DNA of 14,680 nucleotides from Cudoniella acicularis (lineage: Eukaryota > Ascomycota > Leotiomycetes > Helotiales > Helotiaceae): the NCBI GenBank assembly GCA_013054445.1, contig JAAMPI010001416.1, positions 1 through 14,680 on the forward strand, written 5' to 3'. The notes under the pieces were generated by a model that worked only from the letters and a program-made list of their open reading frames with translations, was not told where the DNA came from and ran no database searches. Positions 8,866-14,680 of this stretch are shown here, one piece after another (the stretch's first letter is position 1; each line of letters opens with the position of its first letter). The translations under genes and the position numbers were made by a program.

Positions 8866-9238
8866 CGTTGGTTTCTTTTCTTCTACCTGTCCCTGGTCTC
8901 GAGCGTTTCTCAGCCCTTGCGTCGGTTCTTTCAGCTTGTTTCGTTTCGCCCTAACATTAATTATCCCTCGCAAAAATCAAGCGACTAAACACTAATAGGG
9001 ATTTTTTTTTGGTGTGACGGTGACGGTGAACTTCTATGTATACAAAAACCCGAATTCGACGTTAATCGAGTTAACCCTAACAACCCTAACCCCTCTAGAA
9101 CTCTACCAAACCCATTAAGAATCATTAACTAGTATAGCAGAACAACAACTAACCCGGGCACTAGCTATCCCTGACACATTAAACTATTTAATCTAGTTCA
9201 ACGTGGGTTACAGGGTGTTGATTTGCATAGGCGCTAGA
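8866..9238. other. Reductase 3' flank and unassigned sequence
   Basis: The first 100-140 bp are T-rich and fit the 3' untranslated region. A T9 run ends at 9010, followed by a short GTGACG tandem repeat (9014-9027). From 9013 (TGTGACGG) onward the sequence may belong to an older LTR or insertion, because the same TGTGACGG opens the recognised LTR at 9239. No coding region is seen. Confidence 0.4.
9071..9094. repeat. Short telomere-like CCCTAA repeats
   Basis: TTAACCCTAACAACCCTAAC followed by CCCT holds two CCCTAAC hexamer-type units, the complement of the TTAGGG repeat of filamentous fungi. The tract is too short and imperfect to be a telomere. It could be chance or an interstitial trace of repair. 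Confidence 0.4.
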
Positions 9239-9451
9239 TGTGACGGCTCCGCAAAAGGTGTCTCACGAGGGAGACGCTTGCAAGAATGCTGTCTTATTGA
9301 GAATTCTAAGCTAAAGAGAGAAGAAGAAGAAGAAACTTCTCTCGTAGTACGACTAACATACATAGTGGGTAGCTAAGCGAGGGCGTAATCCCAATTAAGA
9401 GTGAGGTGTGAAAGGGAAGGGTTCACGTGACATTCCGCCAGAACTGTCACA
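9239..9451 (-). repeat. 3' LTR of a chromovirus (Ty3/Gypsy), 213 bp
   Basis: On the minus strand the repeat starts TGTGACAG and ends CCGTCACA, giving inverted TGTGAC...GTCACA ends as LTRs have. Directly upstream of it (9466-9452, minus) is a purine-rich tract CGAGCGGGAGGATAA, the polypurine tract that primes plus-strand DNA. An AATAA signal lies inside. The partner 5' LTR is not in the window. A boundary at 9013 is possible because TGTGACGG also occurs there. Confidence 0.72.
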
Positions 9452-10676
9452 TTATCCTCCCGCTCGAAAAAAGCTTGCCCTCAAGCGTACAGGTAGTGGT
9501 GTATCGTCGCCCAGCTCCTCATAATCATCCTTCCCTGCTTCGTGAGCTTGCAGCCATTCATTTAGTCATTTAGGGGCCCAGGTTGGTCTTGGTAGCATAG
9601 GTGGAACTCCTTCAGCTTGTGTGGCGCGTACTTGAAGTTCGATGCAGGGTACCACTCCAGGTCTTCGTCATATCCTATCCACTGTACCCTGTACCCTGTA
9701 CTTAAGGCGTCTCCCTACAAGCTTTGAAGCTAGCACTTACTGTACTTCCCACTCCTGGTCGGTGTTCACAATAATCGGCGGTGGCGGTTCGTTGGTCTGG
9801 CCAGGCAAAGGGCCGTCTGCCGCTTTCCGTAAGCGGTATGGAGAGAATACATTGTGGACCTTCACTGTCTCTGGGAGCTTGACTTTGTACGAGTGACCGA
9901 CCTGTCGTAAGATTTCGAAGGGTCCCGCCATCTGATGGTCCAGCTTACAGTTGGATCGTTGCGTCTTCTAGTTCTTAGTTAATACCCAGACTTTGTCTCT
10001 AACACTGAAATCAACTAGGCGGCGGTGAGCGTTTACATCGCGCGCTTTCTTTTCTTGCGCCTTGGCCATAAGTTTCTTGCCCTTGTCAATGGCAGCCTTT
10101 ATTCGTTTCGCCACGTCTTGTGCCTTATCTTGGCATAGTCGTTCTTGCACCGTGGCGGCCGCAGGGATGTCCCAGTCGAAGGAGGTTCGTGATAGCCGAC
10201 CGTTTAGTAGCTCGTACGGCGCCATGTCAATGCTGTTATGGGGGAGCGTCAATTGCGCGTAATCCATCAAGAGAAGCAACTCTGACCAATTGTCCTGATA
10301 GTAGTTGACAAATGGTCGTAACCGTTGGTCCATGTACTGGTTCATGATCTCGGTTTGGCCGTCTGCGGGTGGAAGGCAGTTGATAGCTTTCTCTGGATTT
10401 CTAGAATTTGGCAGAACTCCTTGCAGAATAAAGAGACGAATTGGGGCTCTCGATCCGAGACAACCGACTGTGGGGCTCCGTAATATCGGTAGACATTCTT
10501 AATAACCATCTGGGCCATGTCTTCTGCTATGGCCGTCTTGTGGCAAGGCTCTGAGATAGCCTGCTTTCTTAGTCGGACAACTACTACGAATACTATATCA
10601 AACCCATGCTTCTTAGTAGGCATAGACTTAAAGTCCTTGGTAATATACTGCCAGAGATGGTCCGGAACCGGTAGCG
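9452..10676 (-). mobile_element. Truncated, inactivated chromovirus pol (integrase + chromodomain)
   Basis: Reading the minus strand from 10676, one meets VPDHLWQYITKDFKSMPT (integrase start, with an Asp at the first catalytic position), then SVVSDREPQFVS (second Asp), then HPQT and, after a frameshift at about 10345, QTEIMNQYMDQRLRPFVNYY with the third acidic residue and APYELLNG. A TAG at 9968-9970 replaces an expected Trp. The frame continues through [20 protein letters not shown] and [16 protein letters not shown], then a TAA, then a chromodomain-like stretch WIGYDEDLEWYPASNFK, which marks chromoviruses. A 7-bp tandem duplication (GTACCCT at 9684-9690 and 9691-9697) shifts the frame there. 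Reverse transcriptase, protease, gag and the 5' LTR are absent, so the copy is 5'-truncated and dead. Confidence 0.85.
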
Positions 10677-11034
10677 GGTAAAAGGAGAGGAAAACCGAAG
10701 GTAAATACCTCCTGAAAGAGAAGAAGCGTGAGGATGAGGTGACACGAGGTCCGTATAGCTAAAAGTCGCGTTACTTTTACACGAAGCGATAAAACTTAAG
10801 TATTTCGAGGTTTATGGGGGTTGTACGAAGTGATCTGTTGTTTGGAGCATTCTTTAACCCTGGTCCATTATTTAGTCCAACCCCTGTTTTCCGAAAAAAC
10901 GTAGATTACGTACACCCCCTCTGGATCTTAGCTCCTGCGGTGCTGGATCTTTAGCTTCTGTAGGGTATAAACACCGACGACAAGCTAAGGGCCACTGTAT
11001 GATGCCTCTAAAGCAATTCCCCGACCCACGACGA
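10677..11034. other. Unassigned sequence upstream of the chromovirus remnant
   Basis: Chromovirus similarity stops near 10676 and no reading frame is recognisable up to the gag-like ORF. The sequence changes to A/G-rich and then to mixed composition, so this is probably the junction with another repeat. A short inverted-repeat unit lies at 10816-10919. Confidence 0.35.
10816..10919. repeat. Possible miniature inverted-repeat element
   Basis: GGGGGTTGTACGAAG at the left is mirrored by ACGTACACCCCC at the right, giving about 10-12 bp of imperfect terminal inverted repeat around a 104-bp unit with no coding capacity. No clear target duplication is visible, so the call is weak. Confidence 0.25.
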
Positions 11035-11038
11035 CTGA

Positions 11039-11263
11039 ATGGAATGGGAGCCGAGTCGTACGGTTAAGGTCACGTCGACCAGAGCCCGCCGCCGAGCGAA
11101 GTGGGTGACTGGTGAGGAGATGCAGCGACGACGAGACGATGGAGACTGCCTCAAAGAAGATATTTACAATCTTCGTACGCTAGAAAAACCACAAGCAGAT
11201 GTCGATCAACAAACGATAAATTCACACCTACCATCAGACATTCAATGCACTTGCCAGTATTAG
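11039..11263 (+). pseudogene. Possible retrotransposon gag fragment
   Basis: This 74-codon ORF contains RARRRAKWVTGEEMQRRRDD followed by GDCL. That resembles the basic stretch just before the CCHC zinc knuckle in many fungal LTR-retrotransposon Gag proteins, where a segment like RAKWVSxEExxRRRxxGxC precedes the knuckle. Here the rest of the knuckle (CxxCGxxGHxxxxC) is missing and the sequence after it is unrelated. If correct it is a plus-strand relic, opposite to the neighbouring chromovirus. A chance basic ORF remains possible. Confidence 0.35.
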
Positions 11264-11367
11264 GTGTATCACTTGAAGAAAAGCGGAAGCATTATATGCG
11301 ATAACAACCAAGTCCACAATTTCCTAATTTTCTTAAGTATCTAATGAAGGTAGAGGATACGTTTGAA

Positions 11368-11862
11368 CTACGGGACGCAAGTGAAGGGGCATCTATATGC
11401 ATACCCTCCAGCCAATCCAGTATTATCCTGCTCCGCAAAGCAAGTATTTATAGTTATGCCGTCATATACAAAGCTTGGAGGAGAATCACCAGTAATATCG
11501 CATCCAGCCAAAGTAAGAGTTGTATCGAACGGCAAGCCACGTGCGCTAGTATCGAGGTTCGATGTACTATCACAATCCTCTGCGCCAGCGTAATAGCAGG
11601 CCAAAGGGTTGCAACTGCTATCGAAGATGGCAATACCTGCCTCGGTGTCGTCGGAGAAAGCAGGCAGGGTGGTCAGGAGTGTCAGGGTACATGTCCCAGT
11701 ATCTCCAGTGAGACATTGGTTTTGATCGCTTCCGGTGGGTCCCAAGTCGCTGCAGTCTTCGTAATCGAGTCTTTTGTGTAGTTTGAAGGTTCTTCCTGAG
11801 ACGATAGTAGAGGTAAAAATTGCTGTAGTAAAGACAGTGATCAATCCGCGCGAGGAAAGCAT
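11368..11862 (-). CDS. Small secreted cysteine-rich protein (candidate effector)
   Basis: This is a single-exon ORF of 164 aa. It opens with a short basic start and a hydrophobic core (LITVFTTAIFTSTIVSG, residues 7-23), a typical signal peptide. RTFKLHKR follows, ending in a Lys-Arg pair at residues 30-31, a likely Kex2 cleavage site, so the mature chain may start at Leu32. The mature part holds ten cysteines, an even number suiting five disulfides, and is acidic and Thr/Ser/Gly-rich, with no catalytic motif I recognise. It ends CPFTCVP. It is therefore probably exported. In a plant-associated fungus such a protein would be a candidate effector, but a wall or defence role is equally open. The frame is intact while the flanking retroelements are broken. 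A TATA-like box lies 192 bp upstream and the leader probably has an intron. I know no named homologue. Confidence 0.82.
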   Translation of the reverse strand: MLSSRGLITVFTTAIFTSTIVSGRTFKLHKRLDYEDCSDLGPTGSDQNQCLTGDTGTCTLTLLTTLPAFSDDTEAGIAIFDSSCNPLACYYAGAEDCDSTSNLDTSARGLPFDTTLTLAGCDITGDSPPSFVYDGITINTCFAEQDNTGLAGGYAYRCPFTCVP

Positions 11863-11878
11863 GGCTGAGTGATTGATA

Positions 11879-11953
11879 CTAGAAAAAGTCAGAATTCTTG
11901 TTCAAAGTTAAAAATGCTGCTATAAGTCTGAAAAGCTTCAAGTGAAAACTGAC
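11879..11953 (-). other. Probable intron in the 5' leader of the secreted-protein gene
   Basis: On the minus strand, CCAG|GTCAGT (donor at 11953) and CTGACTTTTTCTAG (branch site plus acceptor ending at 11879) define a 75-bp intron 16 bp before the ATG. All three signals match fungal consensus. It would not change the protein. Confidence 0.5.
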
Positions 11954-12053
11954 CTGGTTGTGGAGTTGGTGTAATTTTTCTTTATTTGAGTGTTTAAGGC
12001 TGTTTGTGGATCTCAATATGGTTTCTTGACTTGAAGAGGGGAGGACCGGTTGG

Positions 12054-12061
12054 CTTAAATA
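12054..12061 (-). promoter_or_regulatory. TATA-like box of the secreted-protein gene
   Basis: TATTTAAG reads on the minus strand 192 bp upstream of the ATG at 11862 and upstream of the proposed leader intron. It is the same octamer as that upstream of the reductase gene. Confidence 0.4.
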
Positions 12062-12119
12062 GATGTTCCAGCAACTTTCTTTACTGCCCTAGAAACCTCA
12101 AAATAACAGTGATATTACT

Positions 12120-12361
12120 ATGCCTCCACCTTCTTGTTCGATATTCCTACTAGGTATCTTCATTACCTGTTTGTACGTGTTTCCCAGGATATAGCTGATG
12201 CTGCAGTTGGCGTTTCAACTTTTCTATCGAGGCTATGCTATGTTGTGACGCAGAAGCCGAAACGCCAACCCAACAAACTCCGCGATGAACCACTCAGAGA
12301 GGAACAATCTGAACCACTTTCCTTGTTGGGAATATATAGTTGCTTTTTATTGGGATCCTAA
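12120..12361 (+). CDS. Possible 60-aa single-helix membrane protein, doubtful
   Basis: ATG at 12120 opens PPPSCSIFLLGIFITCL, a hydrophobic stretch. A donor GTACGT at 12173 and an acceptor ending at 12231 would remove 59 bp and join it in frame to LCYVVTQKPKRQPNKLRDEP, ending at 12361. The result would be about 60 aa with one N-terminal membrane helix and a basic then acidic tail. The branch site (GCTGAT) is only fair, no family is recognised, and the start is only 258 bp from the divergent secreted-protein ATG. It may well be chance. Confidence 0.22.
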
Positions 12362-12700
12362 GGCGGATTTCTGTGAATTTCCAGCCGTAAGGCATATTTG
12401 TGTCGTTTCAGGTTGAGGGCAATTTTTCTACTCTCTAATTTACACTCTACTGTAATCAAGCCTTCCACGCTGCTTTTATGTCGTTCTAGACCTACTTTTC
12501 TACCTCTACATGTATTATTTTCTTCTTACCATTCTTTATTCCTTCTACTTACAAAAGCTATCTTTTTATATTCAAGGAGTAAAATCTTAGAAGGATAGGA
12601 GATTAAAAACCCTGGCTGTTAGGATTCTCTATAAGGTGGGAAGGTAAACGCAGAAAATAATCTTTAAATAAAACAAACAATATAAGCCCCCTCTTTTCTA
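12362..12700. other. AT- and pyrimidine-rich spacer
   Basis: There is no convincing gene. The sequence is T/C-rich to about 12590 and A-rich afterwards. Nothing here matches the repeats that follow at 12701. Confidence 0.45.
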
Positions 12701-12801
12701 AGGTAAATTAATAGCGCAAATGATAACGTAGGTTACACAAATTAATACGGTATCCCTCTTCTTATTCGTACAAACTAATATCCTATGATCAGCACCGTCA
12801 T
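12701..12801. repeat. 101-bp direct repeat, copy 1
   Basis: This segment (starting AGGTAAATTAATAGCGCAAA and ending AGCACCGTCAT) is repeated at 13161-13261 with seven differences in 101 bases, six of them transitions, and no gap. That is a recent duplication with the transition bias expected of RIP or simple deamination. Confidence 0.88.
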
Positions 12802-12818
12802 ACTATAACGTTCTATGG

Positions 12819-12844
12819 TCACGTGGTATATCTATATCACGTGA
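12819..12844. promoter_or_regulatory. Palindrome with two CACGTG boxes
   Basis: TCACGTGGTATA and TATATCACGTGA form arms that pair at 11 of 12 positions around a 2-bp centre, placing CACGTG boxes at 12820-12825 and 12838-12843. CACGTG is the core bound by bHLH and some bZIP factors. The palindrome lies about 630 bp upstream of the 13475 gene. The regulatory role is inferred. Confidence 0.35.
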
Positions 12845-13077
12845 GGCGTTGGTTTAGTCGTCGTTGAAGTGTCAAGCAGATCCCAGTAGAATGTTATCTT
12901 CTATTCAAGAAGTAAGTTGAACTCGAAGCTTTAACATAGGAAAACTATATAGCTATATAGGTGGTGGTGGTCCGAGTTCAGTAATTCAGACGTTCATACT
13001 ACGTGACCCTGAACCGCTGAACCTTAAAACTGATCAGGTAACCTAGTCACATGATCCGGGGTCGTGACACATGCATG

Positions 13078-13166
13078 CAGTTATGATGTTTTATCAACAT
13101 CAGGATATTTGCTGCGCCTTCCAACAGCAACAACACTGTCAAGCCGGCTTACTACGTCACAGGCAA
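13078..13166. repeat. Second repeat type, copy 1
   Basis: This segment begins CAGTTATGATGTTTTATC and ends CTACGTCACAGGCAA. It is repeated at 13267-13352 with a few substitutions and one 3-bp (CAA) length difference. It contains TACGTCA at 13153-13159, a CRE/ATF-like site. Confidence 0.85.
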
Positions 13167-13261
13167 GTTAATAGCGCAACTGATAACGTAAGTTATACAA
13201 ATTAATACGGTATCCCTCTTCTCATTCGTACAAACTAATATCCCATGATCAGCACCGTCAT
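13161..13261. repeat. 101-bp direct repeat, copy 2
   Basis: This is the partner of 12701-12801. It lies exactly between the two copies of the second repeat type, so the order is type 2, type 1, type 2. The 13078-13352 block therefore looks like one full unit of about 188 bp followed by a partial unit. Confidence 0.88.
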
Positions 13262-13266
13262 GCGTC

Positions 13267-13352
13267 CAGTTATGATGTTTCATCGACAGCAGGATATTTA
13301 CTGCGCCTTCCAACAGCAACACTGTCAAGCAGGCTTACTACGTCACAGGCAA
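13267..13352. repeat. Second repeat type, copy 2
   Basis: This is the partner of 13078-13166. It carries a second TACGTCA box at 13339-13345, about 130 bp upstream of the ATG at 13475, which places duplicated regulatory-type sites right in front of the gene. Confidence 0.85.
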
Positions 13353-13367
13353 ACTGTACACTTCACG

Positions 13368-13374
13368 TATAAAG
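13368..13374 (+). promoter_or_regulatory. TATA box of the 110-aa gene
   Basis: TATAAAG lies 107 bp upstream of the ATG and just after the second repeat copy, at a fitting distance for a fungal promoter with a leader of about 70 bp. Confidence 0.5.
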
Positions 13375-13474
13375 AGGGGTTTAACAGGTGACATCACAGA
13401 ATCAACTCATCAAAGTCACCTCCACAATTTCAAAGCAATATAACTGAATATCAACTATCAAATATCTGGTCAAA

Positions 13475-13807
13475 ATGTCCGCCTCCCACGCAGGCCCCGA
13501 ATCCTCTACCTCAGACCTCAAACCCTTGAACCCCTCCAAGTCTAACAAGCGCTCCCTCGGCGAAAAAATACTATCCGCCATTTTCGACGGCCCCTCCGGC
13601 ACTGAATCCTCCAAACTCGGCCGTGAGCTCAGAGAAAAGTGGGAGGAGGACAAGTTGGATATCCCGAGAACGGAGAAAGAGGAGAAAGAACGCCAGGCGA
13701 GGATTCTAAAGAGGAATGAGATGATTGGAGGGGGAGATGGTGTACGCACGAATGATATGCAGAAGGGGGGTTGGGGTGGAGCGATGTTAGGGAACAGTCA
13801 TGCTTGA
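13475..13807 (+). CDS. Small hydrophilic protein of unknown function (110 aa)
   Basis: This is a single-exon ORF with a good fungal start context (CAAAATGTC) and a TATA box 107 bp upstream. The protein starts with a Ser/Pro-rich stretch. A basic patch SNKRSLGEKILSAIFDGP (about residues 23-40) follows, then a long charged segment rich in Glu, Lys and Arg (about residues 48-81) that is probably helical, and a Gly-rich tail (MIGGGDGV, GGWGGAML). There is no signal peptide, membrane helix or catalytic motif. Third codon positions in the first half are strongly C-rich, as in expressed fungal genes, which supports a real gene. It is probably cytosolic or nuclear. Duplicated TACGTCA sites upstream hint at stress or cAMP-type control, which is inference. 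I do not recognise the family. Confidence 0.68.
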   Translation: MSASHAGPESSTSDLKPLNPSKSNKRSLGEKILSAIFDGPSGTESSKLGRELREKWEEDKLDIPRTEKEEKERQARILKRNEMIGGGDGVRTNDMQKGGWGGAMLGNSHA

Positions 13808-14268
13808 TTATTCACCTTTGGATATATAGTACCATGAGCTACAGAGCGCCAGTTGTCATGTTATAAAATACAGGAATTATTTGAGTTTGATTGCTCGATG
13901 CTCATATGCATCAAGCCATCATTAGTATCTGTCATCCCCTGAAATTCAACCCTCTTTGGGCAACTATTTGCACCAATCTTGCTAGCATCTACAGTCCTTT
14001 AAGACCTAGTTCTCCAAGGCGTAACATCTCTCTACATTGGACTTTGTATAACAGGGCTATTATGAGCACTCATTCCTATGCTAATTGCTCTTCCTTTAAA
14101 GCTCGATAGATCGAAATTATCGCCTCTTCTGCGCTTCTTATTAACCATCCGCAGCAAAGCGCCTTTCGGCCATCCAGCCCCCAAATTGGCCCAACTCTAC
14201 CATTCAGAAGCATCGAGGAGCTTCAATTGAACCTTAGAGATCTCGATGAGCAAGACAGTCAGTACTTT
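13808..14268. other. 3' flank and unassigned sequence
   Basis: The start is likely the 3' untranslated region of the 110-aa gene. The remainder has no recognisable coding region on either strand; a frame open from 13891 to 14109 lacks an ATG start and looks like chance. Confidence 0.45.
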
Positions 14269-14284
14269 TACGGAGTACTCCGTA
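14269..14284. repeat. Perfect 16-bp palindrome
   Basis: TACGGAGTACTCCGTA is identical to its own reverse complement. My recollection is that this type of ACGGAGTACTCCGT palindrome recurs in many ascomycete genomes, possibly as ends of small inverted-repeat elements; I could not check that here. Confidence 0.6.
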
Positions 14285-14384
14285 TAGGAACACCAATGTA
14301 ATATTCACTGAGACAAAGCCTTGCACGGAGCTAGCCTTTGCGTCCGGCTTCTCGGTTAGTCATGGATAGGCTGCGTGATGGGTA

Positions 14385-14433
14385 GTGGGTAGTACCTATT
14401 ACCCGCGGGCTACCCACCACGGGTACTACCCAC
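14385..14433. repeat. GGGTA-rich hairpin, possible hAT-type subterminal fragment
   Basis: GTGGGTAGTACC at 14385-14396 and GGTACTACCCAC at 14422-14433 are perfect 12-bp inverted repeats around a 25-bp spacer that itself contains ACCCGCGGG and TACCCACC. Arrays of GGGTA/TACCC like this are familiar from the ends of fungal hAT elements, but no transposase or target duplication is visible. Confidence 0.4.
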
Positions 14434-14451
14434 CTGCGGGTGGGTAGGGTC

Positions 14452-14680
14452 TACAGTGACGCGCAACTGCTGTTAACCGAAACCACTTTAAAAGCGCGTT
14501 TTTACGCGTCTTCCCCCCAACCATCCTACATATCCAACACTAAAATGCCACCTTAACGCAATCCTCTCGGTCCTAGCTCTGGCAATCGACAACCTTATAT
14601 GTATCTCTCTCCGTACCATAGAGGAGGGATCGCATATGCCGCGCGTTTTGGCCATACTCCTACTGAAATCGCGACAGGCA
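14452..14680 (+). mobile_element. Left end of a Tc1/mariner transposon, cut by the window edge
   Basis: A TA at 14452-14453 followed by CAGTGACGCGCAACTGC looks like a Tc1/mariner terminal repeat. About 90 bp later an ATG at 14545 opens a frame reading MPP, a TAA at codon 4 (14554-14556), then NPLGPSSGNRQP, then LSPYHRGGIAYAARFGHTPT, like the N-terminal helix-turn-helix region of fungal Tc1/mariner transposases (PLGxISxNR ... LxPYxRGxI). The stop at codon 4 can be explained by one C-to-T change. Apart from that stop, the visible part is far less damaged than the copy at 1823-3046. The remainder lies outside the window. Confidence 0.6.

Noticed and set aside
9071..9094. A true telomere or chromosome end
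   Set aside because: There are only two imperfect units, with unrelated sequence and genes on both sides.
10062..10502. Plus-strand ORFs across the integrase region
   Set aside because: The minus strand carries clear integrase motifs; these are shadow frames.
11344..11781. 145-codon plus-strand ORF opposite the secreted-protein gene
   Set aside because: It is antisense to an ORF with a clear signal peptide and regular cysteines, and its sequence has no recognisable domain.
12398..12598. 66-codon plus-strand ORF in the T-rich spacer
   Set aside because: The composition explains its Leu/Phe/Ser-rich translation, and no domain or promoter supports it.
13402..13749. 115-codon minus-strand ORF opposite the 110-aa gene
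   Set aside because: The plus-strand ORF has the better start context, TATA box and codon bias.
1..14680. tRNA genes, rRNA genes or CRISPR arrays
   Set aside because: I saw no cloverleaf with conserved A/B boxes, no rRNA-like segment and no regularly spaced repeat-spacer array; the short repeats at 6-94 are irregular and few.

Overview
The window looks like a stretch of a filamentous ascomycete (Pezizomycotina) genome. The evidence is short GT-AG introns of 48-69 bp with internal CTGAC/CTAAC-type branch sites, a fungal C2HC plus Zn2Cys6 transcription factor, a small secreted cysteine-rich protein, fungal Tc1/mariner, pogo and chromovirus (Ty3/Gypsy) relics, and mutations typical of repeat-induced point mutation (RIP). 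RIP here means Trp and Gln codons turned into TAG or TAA, and Asp/Glu turned into Asn/Lys. A Leotiomycete is my impression of the protein flavour only; it is not proven.

Layout: about 1-3046 is a graveyard of decayed sequence: 18-bp repeats, a minus-strand pogo-type transposase front end, a broken FHA/protein-kinase gene (minus), and a heavily RIPed Tc1/mariner copy (plus). From about 3062 to 4945 lies a broken membrane-protein gene (plus) with at least three frameshifts and two in-frame TAGs. From 5251 to 8865 lies the healthy core: a four-exon transcription factor (minus, 545 aa by my splicing) divergent from a three-exon NAD(P)-dependent reductase of the extended SDR family (plus, 344 aa), with about 660 bp between the two ATGs. 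From 9239 to 10676 is the 3' end of a minus-strand chromovirus (LTR, polypurine tract, chromodomain and integrase), followed by unassigned repeat-like sequence and a possible gag scrap.

From 11368 to 11862 (minus) is an intact gene for a secreted 10-cysteine protein, a candidate effector, with a probable intron in its 5' leader. From 12.7 to 13.35 kb is a mosaic of direct repeats carrying CRE/ATF-like and CACGTG boxes; it leads into a 110-aa hydrophilic protein gene (13475-13807, plus). The right end holds a perfect 16-bp palindrome, a GGGTA-rich hairpin, and the start of another Tc1/mariner transposase, already holding a stop at codon 4, cut by the window edge.

How the parts relate: the transcription factor and reductase could be a co-regulated pair (inference from head-to-head layout and a palindrome between them). 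The secreted protein sits among RIP-affected repeats, as candidate effectors often do in plant-associated fungi. The broken kinase and membrane genes next to RIPed transposons fit RIP leakage or simple decay. I found no clearly new molecular system. The most worthwhile leads are the secreted protein, the transcription factor-reductase pair and the duplicated promoter block.
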